Part shown: piece by piece, positions 16,742-24,405 of the stretch
Position numbering within the stretch: the first letter of the stretch is position 1
Layout of the letters: each line of letters begins with the position of its first letter
DNA from: Agrilactobacillus yilanensis
Lineage (GTDB): Bacteria > Bacillota > Bacilli > Lactobacillales > Lactobacillaceae
Length of the DNA stretch: 64,000 bases
NCBI RefSeq assembly: GCF_003946725.1
Contig: NZ_RHOY01000003.1
Location: forward strand, 210,424-274,423
Direction: 5' to 3'
Translations under genes and position numbers: made by a program
The notes under the pieces: model-generated
The model's input: only the letters and a program-made list of their open reading frames with translations
Told to the model about the DNA's origin: nothing
Databases searched by the model: none

Positions 16742-16947
16742 TTCTTCCGTGGATCAAGTTCACCTGTCACGGCTTCCATACCGGCGACCGTGACGACAAT
16801 CTGTCGGCCGTCAAACTTGCGCCATGATCCAGCCGGCCACTTATGGGGTGATTGTCGAATACTGACGCGCACATAGTCCTTATTCTTTCCCCAGATGCGG
16901 GCTGCCTCTGCGGCGCCCATCAGCTCACTACTACTTAAATCAACCAC
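16738..16947 (-). CDS. Small HTH DNA-binding protein of plasmid/phage type
   Basis: A 69-residue protein. LMGAAEAARIWGKNKDYVRVSIRQ reads as a helix-turn-helix (AAEAAxIWG like MerR/excisionase-type N-terminal domains), followed by WRKFDGRQIVVT and a short helix. Such small HTH proteins are common on lactobacillar plasmids and prophages. GTG start at 16945-16947 with AAGGAG 8 bases upstream. G+C content is clearly higher than that of the surroundings, pointing to recent acquisition. Confidence 0.6.
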   Translation of the reverse strand: MVDLSSSELMGAAEAARIWGKNKDYVRVSIRQSPHKWPAGSWRKFDGRQIVVTVAGMEAVTGELDPRKK

Positions 16948-17036
16948 GATAAAATCTCCTTAATCGCCCACAAAAACAATGCCACCGATAGTGCAAGGCC
17001 AGCGAGTTTATAGTATTTCTTTTCTTGTTTGCTCAT
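16935..17036 (-). CDS. 33-residue single-helix membrane peptide
   Basis: A short frame (ATG at 17034-17036, TAA at 16935-16937) encoding a basic N-terminus (MSKQEKKYYK) and one hydrophobic segment (about residues 11-31). It overlaps the start of the HTH gene by 13 bases, and its coding sequence contains that gene's RBS. Its own RBS is weak. The organisation (charged start, one helix) matches that of the neighbouring 45-residue frame, which supports a real small-gene cluster of mobile origin. Confidence 0.35.
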   Translation of the reverse strand: MSKQEKKYYKLAGLALSVALFLWAIKEILSWLI

Positions 17037-17088
17037 GCTATCATATAGCTATGACAAGAGCCAGGGTGTTTCCGCCCCAGCCTTGCTA

Positions 17089-17226
17089 TTAGGTTAAACG
17101 CTTGATGATGAATTTGATGAGGTCTATCAACTGTGTTACTAGTATGGCCCACGCTCCCAAGGCAACGTATCTGGCGGTGCGAACCTTGAGCTCATCTTCA
17201 GGCGTTTTCTTTTCGTGCTTTGCCAT
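17089..17226 (-). CDS. 45-residue single-helix membrane peptide
   Basis: ATG at 17224-17226 with AAGGCGG upstream; TAA at 17089-17091. The product starts with a charged stretch (MAKHEKKTPEDELKVRTARY), has one hydrophobic helix (about residues 21-38) and ends in IIKRLT. It lies in the G+C-rich island ahead of the 33-residue peptide and the HTH gene in the same direction. No family is recognised; small phage or plasmid membrane proteins of this kind are usually unannotated. Confidence 0.4.
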   Translation of the reverse strand: MAKHEKKTPEDELKVRTARYVALGAWAILVTQLIDLIKFIIKRLT

Positions 17227-17254
17227 ATCTTTCCGCCTTCCATGTTTATATAAT

Positions 17255-17294
17255 AACCCGTTAGAGTATTAAAACCAATACACTAACGGGTTTT
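17255..17294 (+). terminator. Strong hairpin at the right edge of the G+C-rich segment
   Basis: AACCCGTTAG and CTAACGGGTT with inner GTATT/AATAC form a stem followed by TTTTATTTT on the plus strand. A second hairpin with T-rich flank on the minus strand covers 17303-17348. No gene reads into either clearly. Confidence 0.6.
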
Positions 17295-17542
17295 ATTTTG
17301 CAAAATAATAAGCCCCCACTCAAATTTAATCGAGTAGAGGCTTCTTTGCATGTTATTTTGCGGATTCGTGCGTCACCACCAGCAGCAATATAATCCTGAT
17401 CTGATACCTGATAGTGTAACTCATCATTAACCATTTTTATGCTTAAAACTCGCCATTGGCTTTGCCCCTTTAAAGTAATACTCGCCCTAAAAATACGACG
17501 CAAACATGTAGCGATTGCAGTTTTGTAATGAGTGGTGACCAA

Positions 17543-17653
17543 AAACTCACGCTTGCTGACCGCGAATGAACGTGCCCACTATGTGGTGCCTATCACATTC
17601 GTGACCACAACGCTGCAATAAATATCCTAGCTAAAGGTCTAGCACTTAATTAG
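17543..17653 (+). pseudogene. 3' remnant of an IS605-family tnpB
   Basis: The frame at 17543-17653 reads KLTLADRE, then a TGA where tryptophan is expected, then TCPLCGAYHIRDHNAAINIL and a short tail to TAG. This is the C-terminal zinc-ribbon (CPxCG) and RDxNAAxNI block of TnpB, the RNA-guided nuclease ancestor of Cas12. Nothing recognisable of the RuvC core or of tnpA remains upstream. It is a decayed fragment with an in-frame stop. Confidence 0.75.
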
Positions 17654-17660
17654 AGAATAC

Positions 17661-17684
17661 AGTCCGCCTGGTAACCCGCGGACT
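17661..17684 (+). mobile_element. Right-end hairpin of the IS605-type element
   Basis: AGTCCGC (17661-17667) pairs with GCGGACT (17678-17684) across a 10-base loop, 8 bases after the tnpB stop. This is the position and form of the right-end subterminal hairpin recognised by TnpA in IS200/IS605 elements, and of the omega-RNA 3' region. The element end should lie close to 17700. Confidence 0.6.
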
Positions 17685-17704
17685 TTAAAGGCTTTGATAA
17701 TTAG

Positions 17705-18108
17705 TCGGTGAAATACTTAGTTCATTTTCCTGATTTCGACAGCACTGGCACTCATGGTAAAGATATTTCGAATGCAATATTTATGGCTTCTGACTGGCTA
17801 GGAATGATGCTCTCTACGATAATTGCAGATGAAGAATCCCTCCCAACTCCATCGGCCATTAACAAGCTATCACTAATTGATGATAATCCATTCAAAGATG
17901 ATAAGAATTTTTCAACTACTTTCGATCTCTCTAAATCTTTTATTTCTATGGTCTTAGTTGACGTATCTAAATATCTCAGCGATATGGAACCAGTCAAAAA
18001 ACACTCACTATTCCCAAGTGGGCCGATCGTGCAGGCAAAAAGCTAAGAATCAACTTCTCGCAAACACTAACCGAAGCAATCGCAGAGCAAATCTCAAGTA
18101 AAGATTAG
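17705..18108 (+). pseudogene. hicB-type antitoxin gene, 5'-truncated and frameshifted
   Basis: The frame from GTG 17708 gives a HicB-like partial RNase H fold: YLVHFPDF, then ISNAIFMASDWLGMML and a long linker to VDVSKYLSDMEPVKK. The usual N-terminal strand is missing because the gene abuts the IS end. After A6 at about 17997-18002 the frame is lost. One added base would restore a continuous frame running TLTIPKWADRAGKKLRINFS and on to TAG at 18106-18108, the normal DNA-binding C-terminus. The frame as it stands stops at 18046. No hicA toxin gene is seen upstream. A terminator follows. Confidence 0.75.
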
Positions 18109-18117
18109 TGACTTTAA

Positions 18118-18150
18118 TAAAAAGCACTGTCAAAAATGGCAGTGCTTTTT
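18118..18150 (+). terminator. Terminator of the hicB remnant
   Basis: AAAAAGCACTG and CAGTGCTTTTT with inner CA/TG form the stem; T run at the end. Confidence 0.85.
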
Positions 18151-18403
18151 ATTTACTAGACGGCTCATCACCACTTTTTGCAAACTGTTCTCTAAAATCT
18201 TGATTACTTTTATTCTGACAATTTTTTAAACCATGCTGGAACTGGCTCTGCCAGTTTAGCATCTTAGCTGCTGTTAACCTTGTTTGCTTTATAATCCCGA
18301 TTAGCTTAAGCGGCAAGTTGTCCCTTTTGAATTCGTAAGTCACTTTTTCAGCCGCAATGCTTTTTGGAGTTACCTCAATCTCTACCTTATTATCGCAATT
18401 CAA
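18149..18403 (-). CDS. Hypothetical 84-residue frame
   Basis: Open frame from a TTG codon without a convincing RBS. The product is hydrophilic, with a Gln/Asn/Lys-rich second half, and has no recognised motif. It lies at the edge of the decayed mobile region and overlaps the hicB terminator by two bases. It may be a remnant or not coding. Confidence 0.2.
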   Translation of the reverse strand: MNCDNKVEIEVTPKSIAAEKVTYEFKRDNLPLKLIGIIKQTRLTAAKMLNWQSQFQHGLKNCQNKSNQDFREQFAKSGDEPSSK

Positions 18404-18498
18404 TTCAACGAAAAATACTTTTTTAATAATTTGAAAAATAAAATAAATAGGTTCATCATAGATTAGTTACAAAATTCATAACTAGGTCAGGTGCAACT

Positions 18499-19179
18499 AT
18501 GATTAGATACAAAACGCCAAATATTTTTCAGCTTCGAGAAATCGCCATTGGCTTAACTTTTATTGGTGGTTTCATCGACGCCTATACTTTTGTTCAAAGA
18601 GGTGGTGTTTTAGCTGCTGGGCAAACTGGGAATATTATTTTTTTGAGTGTTGATCTTGCAAATCATAATATGCCCAATGCTTTAACAAAATTACTCACCA
18701 TTATTTGTTTTGTGCTTGGTATTTTTATTGTTGGTTTTTTCAAGCATCGTCCTAATCGATCTCATTACTGGCGCCTAATTTTTTTAATCTTAGAATTTGT
18801 GGTTTGTTTAATCGTTGGCCTATTGCCTCAATCTGCACCGAATGATCTTGTAGTGCCTCTATTAGCCTTAGTGATGGCCATGCAGACCACGGCCTTCAGT
18901 CAAATAGAAGGTAACGCCTATAACAATGTCTTTTCAACAGGAAATTTAAAAAAAGCAATCAATAGTTTGACTGACTATTTATTTAAAAAAGATAAAACTG
19001 CATTAGCGACCGGTTTAATTTATTTGGAACTTGTTTTGGGGTTTGCTAGTGGTGCCATTTTCTCTGCCTACTTGCAAAAAATACTCGGTCTAAGTACTAT
19101 TTTAATCACTTGTGGGTTACTTTTATTAATCGGTGGTTATTATACGCTACTATTACATAAACGAGCTTTAACCAATTAA
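18499..19179 (+). CDS. YoaK/DUF1275 family membrane protein
   Basis: A 226-residue membrane protein with about six transmembrane segments. The N-terminal block GLTFIGGFIDAYTFVQRGGVLAAGQTGNI (about 17-45) is the DUF1275 signature, and MQTTAFSQIEGNAYNNVFSTGNL (about 130-152) repeats the TGN motif of the second half. The biological role of the family is unsettled; transport is suspected. RBS AGGTG upstream of ATG. It is the first normal-composition gene after the mobile region. Confidence 0.82.
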   Translation: MIRYKTPNIFQLREIAIGLTFIGGFIDAYTFVQRGGVLAAGQTGNIIFLSVDLANHNMPNALTKLLTIICFVLGIFIVGFFKHRPNRSHYWRLIFLILEFVVCLIVGLLPQSAPNDLVVPLLALVMAMQTTAFSQIEGNAYNNVFSTGNLKKAINSLTDYLFKKDKTALATGLIYLELVLGFASGAIFSAYLQKILGLSTILITCGLLLLIGGYYTLLLHKRALTN

Positions 19180-19184
19180 AATAC

Positions 19185-19940
19185 CTATAATTTCTTACGA
19201 TCAAATAATTTAACCGTTAAATATAATAAACCAATAGCTAGGCCAACTGTAATACACATGCTGGGCCATAAATCAAAAAATTTAGTGTCATCCTTTACAA
19301 TTGTCAAATTTTTGGAAACTAGCGAAATAGGATTATAATTCACAGCACCTTTATAAAGATTAATTAAATTAAAAATAATCATTACGATAACTGTCCCCAA
19401 TAACCCACCAAAATTATTATTTATCATAGTTGATGTAAATAATAATAAACTCACTAAAAGCAAACCGAATATAAATAGTGGCCAAAGCGCCAACCAAATA
19501 TGAGGACTTTTATTGTCTGGGAAATAATAATGTGTATAGCCTAAAGTTACTATAAAACATAGCCCAATACTCAACAGCCATTGTCCAAACAAAACGAAGC
19601 CTTTACTAAAAATTACAACCCGTCTCTGTAGCCCTTTCGTCAATAGATTCGTCAAACTACCTTTAGCTAATTCGTGACTCATCGTACCACTAAAAATAAT
19701 GGCAAATAAATAAAGCCCCATCTGACTGATATTTTTATAAAATTGTAACCATGAGTCTAAAGAAGTTGGATCAGGAAATGGAATTGTTGTTTTTAAGCTC
19801 ATTTTTAAAAGTTCTGGCGTTAATTTTGCAGTTAAAGGATTTAAAATACCAAATATAAAAAATACAATTACTAAAATTAATATTTTTCTTGTACGCCAAG
19901 TTTCCATAATTTCTTTTTTTATAAATGCGATTGTTATCAT
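19185..19940 (-). CDS. ABC-2 type exporter permease (YxlG-like)
   Basis: A 251-residue membrane protein with six transmembrane segments and an N-terminal amphipathic stretch (IAFIKKEIMETWRTRK), as in ABC-2 permeases. SGTMSHELAKGSLTNLLTKGL (about 84-105) is the cytoplasmic coupling region. ATG overlaps the stop of the ATPase gene (ATGA). With the ATPase and PLDc_N protein it resembles the yxlEFG part of the Bacillus sigY operon. The exported substrate is unknown. Confidence 0.8.
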   Translation of the reverse strand: MITIAFIKKEIMETWRTRKILILVIVFFIFGILNPLTAKLTPELLKMSLKTTIPFPDPTSLDSWLQFYKNISQMGLYLFAIIFSGTMSHELAKGSLTNLLTKGLQRRVVIFSKGFVLFGQWLLSIGLCFIVTLGYTHYYFPDNKSPHIWLALWPLFIFGLLLVSLLLFTSTMINNNFGGLLGTVIVMIIFNLINLYKGAVNYNPISLVSKNLTIVKDDTKFFDLWPSMCITVGLAIGLLYLTVKLFDRKKL

Positions 19941-20857
19941 GATTGCATCACCTGTAAAAATATTTGTTCTAATGTTGGTTCTACTTGATTAAAGGCCAAT
20001 GGCACTAGGTCATGAGTCAATAACAAACTCAATATTTTCTGGCTAGCTGTTTTATAATCTGACCCATAAGAAACCAGCAATTTATTTTCTTGAACTTCAC
20101 CAATTAAGGCCAGTTCGTTTATGATTAGCTGTTGTCCTGCTTTTGCCTGTGCTATATCTTGGAATGTTAATGCAATCTGCGGCTTTAAATAAGTTTTTTT
20201 AAGATTTGTTAAAGTGTCGGTAACTTGTAGTTGCCCATGGTGCAAAATACCAATTTCATCACAAACTGTCTGAACATCGCTCAAAATATGTGTTGAAAAA
20301 AGAATTGTGATTTTTCCCCTGAGGCGTGTTAACAACTGTAAAAAATCATGGCGGCCTTCTGGGTCTAATGCTGAAGTTGGTTCATCACAGATTAATAATT
20401 CAGGATCATTTAAAAGTGCTTGTGCGATCCCTAGCCGTTGCCGCATACCTCTTGAAAAGCCTTTAATCCGATGCTTGTTATTTGGCAGACCTACGAGTTG
20501 TAGCATTGTTTCAATTTTTTCAGCCCGTTCTTGTTTTGCTATTTTTGTAATTTCACCACATAACTGTAAATATTCTGTTGCTGTCATATAATCATAAAAC
20601 TCAGGGACATCTGGTAAATAACCAATCACTTGATTTGTTGCCGTTTGCCCAAAATTAACTTGCTGTCCTTTTACAAAGATTGTGCCAGTGTCTGGTTTAT
20701 CAAGCCCTAGAATTAACTTCATCGTTGTTGTTTTGCCAGCGCCATTTTCACCCACAAAGCCAAAAATACTGCCTTGTGGCACAATTAAATTTAAATCTTT
20801 TAATACTGACTTTGCACCAAAGGCTTTGGTGACACCCTTTAATTCCAACATGTTCAT
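19937..20857 (-). CDS. ABC transporter ATP-binding protein (YxlF-like)
   Basis: A 306-residue ATPase. Walker A GENGAGKTTT (about 36-45), signature FSRGMRQRLGIAQAL (about 133-147), Walker B LLICDEPTSALDP (about 153-165), then H-loop FSTH. A C-terminal extension of about 90 residues is typical of CcmA/DrrA-type exporter ATPases. The start ATG overlaps the stop of the PLDc_N gene (ATGA). It pairs with the ABC-2 permease encoded downstream. A drug, peptide or lipid efflux role is possible but not determined. Confidence 0.85.
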   Translation of the reverse strand: MNMLELKGVTKAFGAKSVLKDLNLIVPQGSIFGFVGENGAGKTTTMKLILGLDKPDTGTIFVKGQQVNFGQTATNQVIGYLPDVPEFYDYMTATEYLQLCGEITKIAKQERAEKIETMLQLVGLPNNKHRIKGFSRGMRQRLGIAQALLNDPELLICDEPTSALDPEGRHDFLQLLTRLRGKITILFSTHILSDVQTVCDEIGILHHGQLQVTDTLTNLKKTYLKPQIALTFQDIAQAKAGQQLIINELALIGEVQENKLLVSYGSDYKTASQKILSLLLTHDLVPLAFNQVEPTLEQIFLQVMQS

Positions 20858-21066
20858 GCCGTTTCACCCCGGCCAAACATGAAATAAAATACTGGTCCGA
20901 TAATTTGAAAGAAAATAACAATCACTAACCAGAGTACTTTATTGCCAAAACGATATTGGGGATGTTTGAGTACATGAACCACTGCAGCGATCATGAGACC
21001 AAATTCCAAAATTACTAGGGGAATCAATAAGGGTAAATTATCTAATAAAAGTTGTGCATTATTCAT
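20854..21066 (-). CDS. PLDc_N domain small membrane protein (YxlE-like)
   Basis: A 70-residue protein with two transmembrane helices (about 12-33 and 43-63). VLKHPQYRFGNKVLWLVIVIF and GPVFYFMFGR match the PLDc_N domain found in YxlE, which in B. subtilis helps restrain sigma Y and the linked exporter. Here it sits between an XRE regulator and the ABC genes. RBS AGGAG lies within the end of the regulator gene. Confidence 0.8.
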   Translation of the reverse strand: MNNAQLLLDNLPLLIPLVILEFGLMIAAVVHVLKHPQYRFGNKVLWLVIVIFFQIIGPVFYFMFGRGETA

Positions 21067-21070
21067 GATT

Positions 21071-22177
21071 TTACGCTCCTATACTTTTTATTTTCTGTAG
21101 AATTTCTTGAAATTCTGGCTTATTTTGATATGGCGCTAAATAGGGATTATTTATAATTAATGCGATTAAACCTGCCTGGACTTGTGAACTATTCCGTGGC
21201 ATTTGCGCGCCTAAATCCAATTGATCTAACCATTCTTGAATTAAGTCAAAGTAGACATCCCCGTGGAGTTGCAACGGAAATTGTGTTTTTGCTAATAAGT
21301 CAGCATAGTTATTCAACACTTCAAACAGTTGAGGCTCTGCTTGCAATTGTGCAAAGCCAACAATTGCTGAAGCTTGAAAATTTAATAAGCTTACGGGATG
21401 TAACGTTTCTAATTCAAAAAGTTCGGCTAGTTTTTGTCCTCGACGATAGGTTTCATTAAATTTATCAGCATCATCCATAAGTTCAGCTAAATAATTGGAA
21501 AACAGACTCATCGTTACAAATACATATTGGGCTAAGGCACTCTGCAAAGTTCTTCTAGCGCGAACATGATCATTTTTTAGGCGAAAGGCCCCAGCAATTA
21601 AAGTTTCTGTGGGAAAATAAGGCGGAACATATGCGCCTAATGCGTCTAAAACAGCTTCAGGTTTTTCTAAAACTAATAACGTATAGGCTTCATAGTCCCG
21701 AGCCTGAATAATCAAAGCGGGATCCTTCGCATTTTTACGGACGTGGACAAATAAAGTTTGGGCTTCTTGCATGTATTTTGAGATTTTTGTTTCATCTTGC
21801 CCGGGAAATAAATCATAATGATTCATAATTAAGAGCCCCATCTGCAAAATGAATGGATAACATGCATAATAGCGTTGAATAAAACCACGAATTGTCTTTA
21901 AAACTTCTGCTCCAGATTGCTTATCAAAGGCCTTGGTCAACATTTTATAGATATGTCGAATTTCTTCACTTGTCAATTGAGCGTTATATCCTAATAAAGT
22001 ATCTATACTAATGTCAAAATAAGCAGCCAAAAGCGGTAATAAATTAATATCTGGACAAGTTTGTCCAGTCTCCCATTTTGAGACGGCCGCTTTAGAGACA
22101 CCAATAAAATCAGCGAGTTCCTGTTGTGTAATTTGTTTTTCTTTTCTATGCTGCGTAATAATAATGCCTAAATCCAT
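21071..22177 (-). CDS. XRE-family regulator with helical-repeat C-terminal domain
   Basis: A protein of about 368 residues. The N-terminal HTH (IITQHRKEKQITQQELADFIGVSKAAVSKWETG, about 5-38) is followed by a long all-helical region that may be TPR-like. The ATG at 22175-22177 is used because AAGGGGG lies upstream; 18 further in-frame residues up to 22231 lack an RBS. First gene of a four-gene operon, so it probably regulates the linked exporter in response to an imported or envelope signal. No DNA target is visible with certainty. Confidence 0.8.
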   Translation of the reverse strand: MDLGIIITQHRKEKQITQQELADFIGVSKAAVSKWETGQTCPDINLLPLLAAYFDISIDTLLGYNAQLTSEEIRHIYKMLTKAFDKQSGAEVLKTIRGFIQRYYACYPFILQMGLLIMNHYDLFPGQDETKISKYMQEAQTLFVHVRKNAKDPALIIQARDYEAYTLLVLEKPEAVLDALGAYVPPYFPTETLIAGAFRLKNDHVRARRTLQSALAQYVFVTMSLFSNYLAELMDDADKFNETYRRGQKLAELFELETLHPVSLLNFQASAIVGFAQLQAEPQLFEVLNNYADLLAKTQFPLQLHGDVYFDLIQEWLDQLDLGAQMPRNSSQVQAGLIALIINNPYLAPYQNKPEFQEILQKIKSIGA

Positions 22178-22315
22178 TTCACAGCCCCCTTTATGTAACT
22201 TAATTGTACAGAAAGGAAAAGCGGCGTTCAACAGAGTTGTTGTTAACTTATAAGGTTTAAAAACAACTTAACGTTGACTAAAATCATTGCATAAGCAGTG
22301 CTAAATTTATATCAA

Positions 22316-22356
22316 TCAAAAAAAACGCCAATTAAGTTATAAAACTTAATTGGCGT
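22316..22356 (-). terminator. Terminator of the xdh-pbuX operon
   Basis: AACGCCAATTAAGTT and its exact complement form a 15-bp stem with a short loop, followed on the minus strand by eight T. It lies about 145 bases after the pbuX stop. Confidence 0.88.
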
Positions 22357-22500
22357 TCTCAACAGTTTATAATGACACAACCATGGACTATTTAATACTT
22401 TTAGATAAGCCATATCATTAAGATGTTTAAAACATTAACATTCTCTCATTATGTTGTCAAGATATTGTTAGAAATTAATTATCTTGTAGAATACATTTGG

Positions 22501-23877
22501 TTATGCTTCTTCTGCTGGTTCTAGCTCTACAGTTTCTTCAACATCAGGGTCTTTTTTAAAGACTTCTTTAAAATTGAAGAAAACATTTAAAGTAATTGCT
22601 GTGATTGACCCAGACAAGATCCCACTACCAAAAATATTTTGAACTAATTCTGGGAATTGAGCATAAAAGTTAGGATAAGTAGATGGTAACATTGCAACCC
22701 CAACACTCAAACCAATAATCAGCATATTTTGATTACCATCGAAATTGACGCCTTTCAAAATACCAACAGCACTACCGATGATAACTCCAAATAGGGCAAA
22801 GCCCACGCCCCCAAATACAGGTTTGGGAATAGCTGAAATCAAGGCAGAAAACTTAGGTACAAAACCTATCAGGATTAACATGAAGCCAGCCGTTGCAGTG
22901 GCATAACGACTCTTAACTTTTGATAAGTTCAAGACACCAACGTTTGGAATAAAAGCTGTTGGTTGAACTGAGTTAAATAAACCTGAAAGGAAAGTATTAA
23001 TCCCTAATGTTTTTAGTGTTCTACCAAATTGATCTTTAGTCATTTTCTTATCCGCAATGTCATGAATACCCATGGCTGTTCCTGAAACTTCAACCATCCC
23101 TAAGATCATTACGATCAAGAATGAAATGATAGAAACAATATCAAACTTTGGTAAACCATAATGTAACGGTAAAATCAAACCAAAGAGTGGTGCTTCAGAG
23201 ATCGATGAGAAATCCATCATGCCTAGGAAAATAGCCGCGATAGTACCAACAATCAATGAAATTAAAATTGTCAAATTACCTAATAAACCTTTGAAATATT
23301 TACTGATAATTATATGGAAGACAAAAATAGATAATGCAAGTAATAATGGCTTAGCATCAATACTTTTAGTTAAATCATATGCATTATTGCCCATCATCCA
23401 ATGATAAGCGTTAGGTAATAGCGCGGTACTTAAAACGATTAGATTGGTACCAACGACAACTGGCGGGAAAAACCGCTGTAACTTAGCCCAAAACGGCGCT
23501 AACAAGAAACAGACAATACCACTGATTATCGTTGATCCGGCCATCACCTGAAAGCCGACATTTAGATTTGGTGCACTCTTTAACGTAGAAATCATAACTG
23601 GAACGACTGCAAAACTCGCACCCATGATCATAGGGACCATCGGGCTTGTCCTAGGAATAACATTTAATGCAGCTAAGATAGAAGATAACCCAGCACTGAA
23701 GATAACAGCACTGATCAAAAATCTGGTTTGTTCTTCAGGTAAGCCGACACTTGTTGCCACAATTAATGGAACTGGAATCGCACCTAAAACGGCAATAACT
23801 GTATGTTGAAATCCAAGAAGTAGATTTTTCCCCAAAGGTAGCTTTTCGTCTACTTCAGCAACGTGTTTATTTTCCAT
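22501..23877 (-). CDS. pbuX: NCS2-family xanthine/purine permease
   Basis: A 458-residue membrane transporter with 12-14 hydrophobic segments. LLLGFQHTVIAVLGAIPVPLIV (about 15-36) and the QPTAFIPNVGVLNLSKVKSRYATATAGF region (about 308-335) are NCS2 signatures; the latter resembles the NAT/NCS2 substrate motif of xanthine and uric acid permeases. RBS AGGGG. It is the last gene of the xdhA-xdhB-xdhC-pbuX operon, so it probably imports xanthine or a related oxopurine, or exchanges it for urate. Confidence 0.87.
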   Translation of the reverse strand: MENKHVAEVDEKLPLGKNLLLGFQHTVIAVLGAIPVPLIVATSVGLPEEQTRFLISAVIFSAGLSSILAALNVIPRTSPMVPMIMGASFAVVPVMISTLKSAPNLNVGFQVMAGSTIISGIVCFLLAPFWAKLQRFFPPVVVGTNLIVLSTALLPNAYHWMMGNNAYDLTKSIDAKPLLLALSIFVFHIIISKYFKGLLGNLTILISLIVGTIAAIFLGMMDFSSISEAPLFGLILPLHYGLPKFDIVSIISFLIVMILGMVEVSGTAMGIHDIADKKMTKDQFGRTLKTLGINTFLSGLFNSVQPTAFIPNVGVLNLSKVKSRYATATAGFMLILIGFVPKFSALISAIPKPVFGGVGFALFGVIIGSAVGILKGVNFDGNQNMLIIGLSVGVAMLPSTYPNFYAQFPELVQNIFGSGILSGSITAITLNVFFNFKEVFKKDPDVEETVELEPAEEA

Positions 23878-23926
23878 ATGTTAAATACCCCTACATATTG
23901 ACTGAACATCCGCTATTAACTACCTA

Positions 23927-24403
23927 TTATTTAACTTTTCTACCTTCTGCAGCTATTTCAACCGCATCAACGATCTTTTGATAGCCTGTGCACCGGCACA
24001 TATTCCCAGACAATGCCCGACGAATTTCTTCTCTTGAAGGATCAGGATTGTCTTCTAAGAATTGTTCACTAGAAACAACCATCCCTGGAATACAGAAACC
24101 ACATTGAACTGCACCTGCTTTAACGAAGGCATCTTGAACATCGCTTAATGTACCATCAGGATTAGTAACACCTTCAATTGTTGTTACAACCTTGCCATCT
24201 ACCCAAACTGCGAGATAGATACAAGAATCCACTGTTTCTTTATCTACACCGACTGTACAAGCGCCACATTCACCAACGCCACAGCCTTCTTTAGTCCCGG
24301 TTAAACCGAAGTCTGTCCGAAGCATTTCCAACAAACTTTTACGAACGTCAACACGGCATGATACGGGTTCATCATTTAATGTAAAATGAATAACTTTTTC
24401 CAT
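23927..24403 (-). CDS. xdhC: Xanthine dehydrogenase iron-sulfur subunit
   Basis: A 158-residue two-[2Fe-2S] subunit of a molybdenum hydroxylase. Plant-type cluster ligands are Cys41, Cys46, Cys49 and Cys61 (GCGVGECGACTV region). The second cluster uses Cys101, Cys104, Cys136 and Cys138 (QCGFCIPGMV and CRCTGYQ). It relays electrons from the molybdopterin to the FAD subunit. Start ATG with GGGGAGG upstream, two bases after the stop of the FAD subunit gene. All eight cysteines are present. Confidence 0.93.
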   Translation of the reverse strand: MEKVIHFTLNDEPVSCRVDVRKSLLEMLRTDFGLTGTKEGCGVGECGACTVGVDKETVDSCIYLAVWVDGKVVTTIEGVTNPDGTLSDVQDAFVKAGAVQCGFCIPGMVVSSEQFLEDNPDPSREEIRRALSGNMCRCTGYQKIVDAVEIAAEGRKVK

Positions 24404-24405
24404 GA

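Noticed and set aside
17261..17542. 93-residue minus-strand frame in the mobile region
   Set aside because: Its 3' third is a translation of two hairpins (17255-17294 and 17303-17348), it has no clear RBS and no recognisable domain. It may contain a gene scrap but cannot be supported as a gene.
22178..22231. N-terminal extension of the XRE regulator
   Set aside because: The additional 18 codons contain the AAGGGGG RBS of the real start.
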